NCBI GenBank assembly: GCA_002102555.1
Contig: MCFL01000029.1
Span: 265,736 to 329,735 of the forward strand
DNA: 64,000 nt
Direction of reading: 5' to 3'
Origin: Catenaria anguillulae PL171
Taxonomy: Eukaryota > Blastocladiomycota > Blastocladiomycetes > Blastocladiales > Catenariaceae
Shown in pieces: positions 54,694 to 64,000 of the stretch (its first letter is position 1; each line of letters opens with the position of its first letter). Under the pieces are notes generated by a model, which was given only the letters and a program-made list of their open reading frames with translations, searched no databases and had not been told where the DNA came from. Both the position numbers and the translations under genes were made by a program.

Positions 54694-55793
54694 CAGGCAA
54701 TGATGCGCCGCTGTTTTTCCGCCGTCAGTACACATCGCTCTACGCCTCGCTTGAAGACTTTAGAGCCCAGGTAAAGGACAAGGATTTGACGCTACAAGTG
54801 GTCGTTCACAAGGATGCGGTCAACCAGATCGCCTTCATTGAATTTGACGGATTGGGTGGCGGTCGTGCCATCGCAGTCGACAACAACCGCCTCCGTGAAT
54901 TTTCGATTGTGTTGTGGCAGGCGGGCAACAAGGAGGTCCGCGAGGCCATGCTCCAGGATGGAGGACGTCTCGTCATCAACGGTGCACGAGCCCAGGTTTA
55001 CCCGGCCGGTATCAAGCTCTGCTTCTCATGTGGTGAACCTGACCACATTCAAACCCAGTGTGCGGCGAGGAAGGAGTGGAAGGAGAGACAAGAGGCGCCA
55101 GAAACAGCAAGCTGCACAAAGACAGGGCGCAAGCCCTGACAGAGCGCGGGTGGTCAACGGCCAATCATACGCTTCTGCAGCTGGTGGGCAGGTCGACAGG
55201 TCGTGATGCTGCTGGACAGGAGGAGGATCGCCGTGTGGCCGAGTTGGAGGCCGAGAACGCTGCGCTCAGGAAAGAGAACGAGCAGCTCAAGTCTACTGTT
55301 GGCAGATTGGAAGCGACGGTGGAAGGTTTGAAGGGCAGCGAGCGCCGGGTCGATGCGCAGATGCAAGAGCAAAAACCAGCTTATTGGATCGCTTTTGTCG
55401 GTGGTCGAATCGCTAGCCAAGGGTGACAATGGCGCGGCCATGGAGGCGGCAGTTGCTATTCGGAAGAACATGGAGGCGACTACACAAGGCCAAGAGGATG
55501 AGGGAGACGAGATGGAGGTCGATCAAGAACCAGTGGCCAGGCGGCGACCACAAACCCGGCCGCACGAGGACGTTTCACAGTCACCAACGGATCGGGGCAG
55601 GAACAAGCGTCAGAAGACAATCGACACAACAGACGACAAGCAAGCCGAGACGAGCAAGGTTGACAGGGAAAGAACACCCATGCCATCAACGGACTCTGCA
55701 AGAGCCCACCGCCCGCTGACAGCCGGTCAGTCTGAGCCAAGCACGGACAGTCGCACACAAAACGCAGGAACTGACAGCCCCAACCCACAATGA
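54694..55793 (+). pseudogene. LINE-G ORF1, C-terminal two thirds
   Basis: It begins in the conserved block FRRQYTSLYASLEDF and continues with AVDNNRLREFSIVLW and a CCHC knuckle CFSCGEPDHIQTQC near 55020-55060. The frame shifts near 55090 and again near 55380 (compare LINE-F), then ends in the acidic/basic tail. The stop at 55791-55793 overlaps the ORF2 ATG at 55790. Confidence 0.82.
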
Positions 55794-58700
55794 TGCCAAC
55801 GACACCCACGACTACAGCCAGCCAAGGACAAAACCACGCTCGAGCGATTCATTTTCATTCAAGACAACCCACAAGATCAAGGGCGAATACTAACCAGAAT
55901 TATCGGACAAACGTTCTTGTGGCAAATGTAGGGGGTTCACAGGCAAACGACTGTCTCATCGCAACACTTAACCATGCAGCAGAAAGCGGAGTGGGTATTG
56001 TAATAACAACAGAAACAAAACTCTCACACAAATCGTCCCGAGCACTTGATTGCCGCATGTTGAGCCAGGAGTGGATCGTGCACCTCGCGCATGACCAAGA
56101 CAAACCCCAAGGATCAGGTGCTCTTGTCGCCGTTGAACCGGCGCTTGCCCGTCACACTTGCCACTGGACCCGATATGGCGGCTACGTTGTTGCGTTCAGC
56201 ATCCAGGGGTGGTACCAGTACAGATTGCGTGTTGTTGGAGTCTATGCGCCGCCGCAAGACGCCGATGCCCGAGCGGTGGTACTAGAGGCGCTGAAACAGG
56301 AGACAGAGCGTTCGAATCGCACGGGCATTTGCTGTTGGTGGCAGGTGATATGAACGAGCGGGATGATGCGCCGAGCCGGCCGATTGAAAGGTTCTGCCTG
56401 GGAAACGGCTTGGTGGACGTGGCTCTACACCTTGACGCAAACGGCCCAACACATGTCGCCGGTGGCCGGCTGGATCGCATCTACGCATCGCCGGGATTCC
56501 TGCACGACGTACACGCCCTACTTGTGCAACCAGCCAGTGGCTTTGACCACTCCCGCCTCCTGCTACTGTCATCGCTGGCAGTCCGTTTGGACCGTAGCAT
56601 TGCCCGCGCACAAGCAGAAGCCCGCCGAGCGGCAGCCCGATACGTTCTTGACACCGAGAAACTGACACCACAATCCTGGGCCAAGTATAGCAGCTGGGTA
56701 ATCAGCGATCTTGGCCTGACTCTGGCCGACGACGACACGTTTCCGTCATGGGTGGAAGCAGACGCGATCCAAGCAGCAAGCACCCAGCCCGAAATCGATA
56801 TTCTTGACTCATCATCCCGATCCAGACCCGGTGGGAGAAATTCCACAGAGTAGCCGCGCAAGCATTGGAAACAGAACTGCCAAGACGCAAACGCGGACCG
56901 GCACCAAGGCCCAATCACGCCCTGCGACCGAATCAGGACAAGTCGGACGCTTGCGTGGCGCTCATGGCACTAGATAAATTGTTGCGCGACCCGGAAGCGA
57001 CGTTGAACGACGACGAGCGACGACGAATCGAGGCGGTGCTGCCCGGAGTGGTGCTCCCTCTGGGTAATGTTGCGCTCATGGACGCACGGGCCCGTCTGGC
57101 GGAGCGAGTAATGCAAGAGGCGGGTCGGCGACGCCGCGAGGCCATAGATACAGCGGTCAAAAGGCGGGTAGAGCGCTTTGCGACGAATCTGGGGTCCGTG
57201 GTGAGCTCGGTTCTGGACCGGCAACGACCGGTGAGTTGCGTCAATTGTATCTTCGATGGGGACGAGCTGGTACTTGAGCCAAACGCTGTCAAGCAAGGGT
57301 GTAGCAAGTGCAGTATCGGCCAACTTCAACTTTCAGCAACCAGGTGACCCGCTCAATGCGTCAGATCCGATTCGGCAAGCTTGCCAACCGCTGCAACACG
57401 TGGCGGCAACAGTTTGGGATGGCGTCGAGCATGAGATCTCTGCGGTGGACGTCGCAGGAGCGCTCAACCGGGTGGATCAGGACAAAGCGCCGGGAGAATC
57501 GCAACTTGGGTACCGCCACTATGCAGCACTGGGTACGGTGGGACACAAGGTACTTGCGCGACTGTTCACTGACATGTACCAGGAAGGTTGGACCCCCAAC
57601 GAGTGGCGCCACGGTGTCATATTCCTCACGCCGAAGAAACCCGAAGGGTATACCGGCGACGTCAACAACATGCGGCCAATCACGTTGCTCGAGTGCGCGT
57701 CCAAACTCTTCAATTCGATTGTGTGGAACCGCATCCAATCGGCAGCCGCAAAGCACAAGGTACTACGAGGTGCAAGGTTCTCGGCGCTTCGAGGTACGGA
57801 CACGAGGCTACCAGTGGACGTGTTACATGGTTTAGTGGCGCAGGCGCAAGCGGCGGACTCGGACGAGGCGTTGTGGGCGTACTCAGAGGACAAGTCAAAA
57901 GCCTTCGACACGGTCCCGCACCGACTTGTGCGACTGGCACTTGAGCGCCTACGTTTGCCCAATCGATTCATCAATTTTTACTGCCGCAACTTCTTGCAAG
58001 ATCGTACAGCCTCGGTCATCACAGCCTTTGGCAAGACCGACAAGTTCAACCTTCACCGAGGCATACCGCAAGGTGCCGTCGAGTCGCCGTTCCTCTGGAA
58101 CGCGTTCTACGACATTTTGTTGTGCGCGGTCGAGGACGCCTGCGAGGGCGTGAATCTCGAAGTGCGAGTGCCGAAGGTCGACGTGGGGTCGCGGGTGGGC
58201 GACTCGGAGGTGGTGGCAACGCGAAAGTACGTCGCGATTGGTTACATTGACGACGCCATCTTCTTCGCCAAGTCGAAAGAGGATCTGCAGCGGGTGGTCA
58301 ACTTGGTGGACGAGTTCAATGAATTGGCTCGCATCAAGGCAAATGGGAGCAAAGGATTCATGCTGGCATTCAATGCTCGTGACGGTGGGGAAGGCACAGT
58401 GATGTCGCAAGGTGTGGCGGTGCCCCGGGTGGGTAAAGGAGACGTGCGTCGGTACCTGGGGTCTTCATTGATGGTACAGGGCCGAGGAGAGCGACCAAAG
58501 AGCAATGCTCAGCTCGGTCACTGGCGCCCTCAACGTGCTGCGGTCAAAGCGCATTCCAGCGCAGATCGCCACCTACGTGATCAACGCGGTCATTGTTCCA
58601 TCGGCGGCCTACCGTGCCAGCGGCTTCATTCCTTCACCCTCGTTTCTCGACCGCTTGACGCTAAACTACGCAATGCACTCAGACATGTAGCTCGCCTCCC

Positions 58701-61354
58701 GTCCAACACCCCACCTCGGTGCTTTACGACGAGTCTACGTACGGCCTGAAATCAATCGCATGTGCCTTGCTCTCCTCGAAGGCCTCTTGGCTCAGGTTTT
58801 GCCTGTCTCAGCCGACAACAAGTGAACACTTCCACGTGGCTTGCGCCCAGGTTGCTCAAGCCCAGCGTGCTCTGCGCTGGTGGACCTCCCCGCTAGCATA
58901 CCCACCATCGAGCATCCGCTCCCAGGACGCCCAGAGAACCCCATCACCCATCATCAACCTCCTGCCCCTTTTCTCGCGGTCGTTTTTGTCCATCCACCTT
59001 GTCGGTCGCGCTGATCCGTTTCTTGTCTCACCCTCTGACGACATCCCCCTTGAGTCAGTTATTCCTTTCGACGTTTTGCACATTCTCAGACCCCACCTGC
59101 TCCGTTCTCGTGTTTTTACCCTTTCCCCCTGATCTCTACCATTTGTTTTTACGACCAAGACAGCACCATGACCCGGTTTGCAAACGCCGTAGCATCCACT
59201 TGTCGCCTCCTTGCATCCGGTGCCGAAGAAACGGGCGTTTTTTCACGCGCTCCAACGCCTTGTCGATTGCGTCGCCGCGCGGTGCGGATCGCTCGGTCGC
59301 ACGCTCCACCCGCTCACCCGCCGCGCCATGTCAGGCAACCGTACTATCACGTCGGCCAGCTTTTCGTCTGGGAGAGCGACGGCGCCGTAGTCTTTGGCCT
59401 CTGTGCAGATGTCGACCGCCGAAGTGACCCCAACGACACAATCCTTTTATTGCGACACCTCCGGCCATGTTGTTGCCCACTGGCCACCAAGTAGCGCCCG
59501 AGCCTGGCTGCACCCTGCTACACCTCTGCCTCGATTGCGACGACCCGCTCCAATGCAGGTTTGCGCACGACGCCTCAACAGGCCAGACTGCACCACCGCG
59601 GTACCGCTTTCGCTTGCCCGGCCAGTCTCTGCTCTTCAATCAGTAGACCGACGGGACGGCCCAGTTGCCTTTTTGGTCCACGCTCCAGATTCTGCCCACC
59701 CACACCTGTGCCCATATGTCCAGCTGCTGCGAGAACCGATGTTTGGCGATCCCAACCGCGACGTGTCGGACTCCGAGGACCGCTCAAGCGACAGCGACGA
59801 CGACGACCCATTACATGCCAGCGAGCCGGCTATTTTCGAGTACCTGCCAACGTCGAATCGTGGCCCATTCACGCGGGCGATGCGGAAGGTGCTTGATTGT
59901 TGGACGATGGCTCACTCCAGCCTGCCACCAGTGCCTCGGTAACGCTCATGGGATTTGGCGCACACTGCCCCGCACTTGGCATTGAGCTTTTTGGCCGCCT
60001 CCCCGCGGCACCAGCCAGCTCGACTCGTGCCGAGCTTTACGCTGTCTGCGCGCTCGCTGCGTACCTGCCTCCAAGTTCTCGCACCCGTGTCCACTCTGAC
60101 TCGGCAGCGGCGTGTCTCCTTGTCACCACCACACTCTCGGAACCCACCACAATCACCGCCGTAATGCGCTCGCCACCCACGCTGCTCGATCTCCTCCTTG
60201 TTTTGAGGGCAATTGTGCGCCGCCGCAACCTGAGCATCACCATCGTCAAGGTCAAAGGCCACTCAGGAGACCGCAACAAGGACAAGGCTGATCGACTTGC
60301 ATCGCGGGGGGCATCTGCGCCTCGGGCGTGCAGGTTTAGCAAGGAATTTCTCGCAGAGATTGACTTTGGCGCACTGTTGCAGCTTGGGCACTTGCCAGTG
60401 TACACTAGCCTTGGCAAGGCGCTCCAAGCGGCATCTCGAGCAGAAGCGAGGGTGCAGCTCGCAAGCCATGTGTACAAGCTCGTCCCGGAACCCGACATGC
60501 TCATATTTGCAAAGGCCATTCGTAGTGGCCGCAAGCCCGCCGCACGTGTCGCATCATTCTCCCTCGACTCTTTGGTCACTTTTCGCGTCAAAGTGCTCAC
60601 GGGGCGGCTCCCAACGCTCGCCCAATTGCACATGTACTGGCCGGATCGCGCCCCGTCACCGCTCTGCACACTGTGTGGCTCTTTGGATGACCAGCAGCAT
60701 TGGGTGGTGTGTCCAAGGCTGGCTGACGAGCGGTGGGAGCTTGGCGTGGCGGCCCACGAATGTGTTGAGCAACTTTTGCCAGGCGCTGACACGACTCTCG
60801 CAGTCCAGGCAAGAAGTGTGCTTGCCCACTTGTTGCACCCGAGTCGCCTGCGCGCAACAGCGAACAGCGGCGTGCATAGTAGACTTGGCACTACGCAAGA
60901 GGTTCCCCGGACTTGCATCCCAGCTCCCGCGGATTGTGGCAAGTGTTTCGTTGCTCATCTGGTGCATGGTGTGGAAGCCGCGGTGTGAGAAGGTTGGCTC
61001 GATTGCTCCACCAGGCCAAGACAACCAAGGCGCGACCAATTGCCTCTGCCAAGTATGCACGACCAAAGGTCAACAACAACATCAAGTAGCGGCCCTGTGT
61101 CTGCAGCTGAAATTGCATGCCACTTCACACACGAGTTGGCTGTTGGTGCCCCACCCCTCCTTGGTGCTGCCCAAGACGACATCAGGCCGCTTCCTTGGGC
61201 GTTCTGGCATCACCTTGGTGCCATGCCGGGCCTGGCACAACCGCTTTTTGGACTCCAGCCATCGGCAAAACGTTTTGCAAACCGCGTTGTGGTGCGTAGC
61301 TTGTCCGGGCCCCACACGACTTTTGTTCCTGTCCTCTCCCTGACACAAACCTAG
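55790..61354 (+). pseudogene. LINE-G ORF2, several frameshifts
   Basis: Endonuclease from 55790 (NVLVANVGGSQ, TETKL, GDMNERDD, GFDHSRL), with shifts near 56330, 56815 and 57297. RT 57310-58450 is open, with KAPGESQLGYRHYAALG, SEDKSKAFDTVPHR, RGIPQGAVESPF and YIDDAIFF near 58245. A base is lost near 58460 and more in 58680-59920. RNase H (ARVHSDSAAA equivalent, KGHSGDRNKDKAD) and zinc finger (CTLCGSLDDQQHWVVCP near 60670) are in the frame 59897-60860. A small duplication in the ATAAC block near 60860 shifts it, and the C-terminal tail ends at 61354. Confidence 0.87.
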
Positions 61355-61793
61355 CTCCATGGCCTTCAACCCGCCTACCTCACCCCTCCTTCAAACTTCC
61401 TTTTAAAACAGAAACCGCGGAAAAAAAAAAAAAAAAAAAAAAACGAACTGATTGGATGTCCCACATGGACTGCTTCTTTCCCCCACTCCCCTGCATCGAT
61501 TGTCTTGCGCCCGTGCCTTTACCTCCCCCCCACCTACATTCTTGATGCTGCCTCCTTTGTCCTCACCTTGATTACTTGCTCTCACCACCATTGGCTTACA
61601 TACTCTCCCTTTCCCCCTCCCTCCCCACTGTTGCCAACCACTCCTTCCATTTTGTTGTGTGCCTGTTGCTGCCACTGGCAGGTGTATTCTGAGTATCCGT
61701 TTGAATTATCCCCCTTCCCATCCTCTTTGGGTGTTCAGGTCTGATATGATTTTATAAATACATGCAACGTGGTTAACAAAAAAAAAAAAAAAA
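61355..61793 (+). other. 3' UTR of LINE-G with internal A-run
   Basis: An internal run of about 24 A (61420-61443) is followed by about 335 bp and the terminal A-tail, matching the LINE-C' layout at 30882-31329. No coding sequence. Confidence 0.75.
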
Positions 61794-63188
61794 TTCTCCT
61801 CCAGCACAGCATCCGAGTACGCATGGCTGGGGTCAAACGCGCCAGGAACCCCATATCCACACTTGGTAAACAGATCACGGAAGTCGTACTCGGAAAACTG
61901 TTGGATGACATTTGTAATGTGCCAAAGCATGTTCTTGTTGGTCAATGCTGTCCCATGCAACTGACGCTTCATGTGGCGCTTGGACATGCCAAACATGAGC
62001 TCAATTGGGTTGAAGAAAGGGCAATACGGAGGCCAAGAAGATGAGCTCGATTCCTGTGTAAAACAGTGGAAGGGAGATCCATGAATGAAAGCACCCACGG
62101 AAAACACGCACATGTTCCGACACCAGAGGTTAACGCACCCATGGAACACAAATAGGCAATCAGCTTGCGATCGCAGTGGATCTTGGCCCCATCCAAAATC
62201 CAAATGGATCCGGGACCAGGCTTGGCAAAGCAATGGCGCGACTTGGCGAATTTGACGCAGCAGTCAAGAAATTTGTGACGAGTAAAGGTGTCCTTGGTCT
62301 GAAAGGTTTTGAGAAGCCCCTGCACACCAATAAAGCAGAGAAGACTGACACGTTGGACGCGGTTGAAATGACCACGAATACGCAAAGGAACGCCAATTGT
62401 GCCATATCCGTGCGTACGGTGAGCACCAGAGTTGTCAAACGACACCTCATCGAGAAAGACAAGGTTGGCGAGAGTCCAATCGTGACTGTTGAGCTCGTTA
62501 ACAAAGTCAATGATTGCCTCGTCACGGATGAGGACAACACGCCGCTCAAGGACCTGCATGAAAGTGCAGACAAGCAAGTCAGCAGTCAAAACAGGCGCAA
62601 CACAATGGTGTCAGAATGCCAAACCTTGCGGGTGAGCCCTTTATTGTGAATGATAGTTCACACGTAATGGGCAATCCCCAGTACTCTTCAAACGCCCCGC
62701 TGCCTCGTCAAGGTAACTGGTCGGGTTTTGGAGATAGAAGTTGTACAGCCAATCATGCTGCTCGGGCATGAACTTGTGATAGGCTTCTTCCCGATCCTTC
62801 CTGGTTCGGCCTCAAATTGTTGCACCCAGCGCAAAATTGTAGATGCGTTCTTGGCAAAGATCTCCGCAATCAAACGAAGCGAGAAACAGACGAAGTAATC
62901 GGCGTACAACGCATGGAGGTAGACCTCTGCGGTTGCGTGAGCGTTCTTGACGGACTCAAGGTGCTCAATCGCCTCGGGTGTGAGTTTGCTCAGGGCACGT
63001 TCCGGCACAGTTGAATTTTTCATTGCGTAGGCTTCATTGAGGTTACATGGGCGTCCTTTGATGGGGACTGAGGTCAGATTTTGAGCTATATGTGCAGCTA
63101 TGATATTTATATGTGTTTGTCTGACGAGGCAGTGAGGTGTAGATGCCCGTGGAAGCACGTAGAATTGAGACGCGTGGCTTGCCACCAC
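61794..63188 (-). pseudogene. Tc1/mariner-like (IS630 superfamily) transposase, decayed
   Basis: On the minus strand, 63188-62780 encodes an N-terminal DNA-binding region (LRLIAEIFAKNASTILRWVQ helix-turn-helix-like). 62770-62690 continues in another frame (MPEQHDWLYNFYLQNP), and 62589-62110 holds the first catalytic Asp (NLVFLDEVSFDNSGAHR) and second (SIWILDGAKIH). 62040-61794 holds the third motif (PPYCPFFNPIELMFGMSKRH). Frameshifts separate the parts. The C-terminus stops at the A-tail of LINE-G, so it may have been cut by that insertion. No terminal inverted repeats were recognised. Confidence 0.82.
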
Positions 63189-63251
63189 TTTTGTTCAGGT
63201 CTGGTGTGGAAGGCTGTGTTCATACCAACGTTGCATTTTGGAGTGAAACGA

Positions 63252-63579
63252 CAATATACTATATTAACGGCCATTAGTACAGGCGGCAGTTCACATAAGA
63301 TGCAACATGCGGTGGTCGGATCAGTGGACTATCACTGATCCGACTCATGAACACATGGCCCTACGCGGCCAGGGACCGGAACGGAGAAGAGAGGGAGAGA
63401 AGAAGAAGAACAAGAAGATGGTATGTATTTTGGTTAGCAACATCGCGCAATTGCAACTGACCGGGGGAGCATCCCAGCGAACCCAGCCAGTCCAACGCCA
63501 ATCAGACCTCGCCTTCCTCTCCTCGACCTTCATCCCTTCCCAACTGTACCATCTGCTATTTCAGGGCGAATACCCAACA
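63252..63579 (+). repeat. LTR related to the solo LTR at 42396
   Basis: It matches 42421-42766 from atatactatattaacgg to the terminal CCCAACA. The first 25 bp of the LTR are missing or replaced on the left. Copia polymerase sequence starts directly on its right, so it is either a truncated insertion in that fragment or the partner LTR of a rearranged element. 63190-63251 is unassigned. Confidence 0.8.
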
Positions 63580-64000
63580 CAAGCCGGACAGCGACATGAT
63601 GGATTGAGCAGGGGATCCCATCTCCATCTGTGAGCGCAATAGCCGCTTTGTTGTCGCAGTTAATGCAGATGGATTCTGGTGGGAGTCACCAATGAGCTCG
63701 GCAAGGAAGCGGACCAGCCATGTCCCATCCGGACAGCCTCAACAGCAGCATTCACCTCTGCCTCTGCTGTAGATGTTGCAACCCATGGTTGTCGCGGCTT
63801 GACCATGACACAAGTTCCTTGTCCAATGCGAGGCAGAAACCTGAGGTCGAGCGTTGCGTTTGGGGTCGTCGGCATATGACAGTTGCAGTGCCCATCAACT
63901 GTGTCCCAGAAAGAGGAGCGGTGGCGATCTTTGGGTACCAGATGCCCAGGTCAGGATACCGCTGGAGATAGCCGACGATCGTGAGTAGGTCAGCTAGTTG
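63580..64000 (-). pseudogene. Ty1/copia RT-RNase H fragment
   Basis: Reading leftward from the window edge, the minus strand shows YLQRYPDLGIWYPK, then RRPQTQRSTSGFCLAL and ELVSWSSRDN, VATSTAEAEVNAAVEAVRMG, and finally CDNKAAIALT, the ordered motifs of the copia RNase H region. At least two frame changes occur, and the sequence stops at the LTR boundary (63579/63580). It continues beyond the window. Confidence 0.85.

Larger units (their letters stand above)
54694..61793 (+). mobile_element. LINE-G, long LINE copy truncated in ORF1
   Basis: It runs from the middle of ORF1 to a terminal A-tail (61778-61793). It meets LINE-H head to head at 54693/54694. It is closely related to LINE-F (ORF1 to RNase H) and LINE-C' (RNase H to 3' end), so it links the two as one family. 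It is inserted next to or within a Tc1/mariner-like transposase. Confidence 0.9.

Noticed and set aside
63190-63251. Left end of the right-edge LTR
   Set aside because: No TGTTGG start or 5-bp duplication could be matched, so the boundary was left at the start of similarity.

Overview
The window is eukaryotic and consists almost entirely of transposable elements. No host gene could be identified. Short introns (68-75 bp) with GTATGT donors in the one intact spliced gene, a chromodomain Ty3/gypsy element, and LINEs with endonuclease, RT and RNase H domains all fit a fungus, possibly an early-diverging one. With no host gene, lineage cannot be fixed.

Left part (1-25.6 kb): a stack of nested insertions. 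LINE-A lies on the minus strand. A complete Ty3/gypsy chromovirus (Gy1, 4916-11859, 5-bp target duplication, 210-bp LTRs) interrupts its ORF2. A 5'-truncated minus-strand LINE-B (13598-24699, 15-bp duplication) interrupts its ORF1. LINE-B is itself interrupted by an ORF1-only retroelement (14290-15819, 15-bp duplication) and by a 7.3-kb hAT DNA transposon (17326-24661, 8-bp duplication, 12-bp terminal inverted repeats). The hAT carries an apparently intact five-exon transposase gene, a second divergently transcribed gene of unknown function, tandem repeats between the two, and palindromes inside introns of both genes.

Middle (25.4-33.2 kb): a remnant LTR, LINE fragments, several tRNA-derived SINEs with target duplications, a LINE inserted in a SINE inserted in a LINE fragment, and two more ORF1-only elements.

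Right part (33.2-64 kb): LINE-D is the best preserved LINE, with a 1737-aa ORF2 (endonuclease, RT, Cys-rich linker, RNase H, zinc finger). It is followed by LINE-F (split by a solo LTR), a decayed minus-strand gypsy copy (Gy2), a SINE inside a second kind of SINE, LINE-H (minus), LINE-G (plus), a decayed Tc1/mariner-like transposase, and an LTR next to a Ty1/copia polymerase fragment at the right edge.

How the parts work together: the LINEs would supply the reverse transcription machinery. The ORF1-only elements share the LINE 3' untranslated tail, and both they and the SINEs end in A-runs inside 13-19 bp duplications, as expected if LINEs mobilise them. The ORF1 stop and ORF2 start overlap as ATGA in four LINE copies, suggesting coupled translation.
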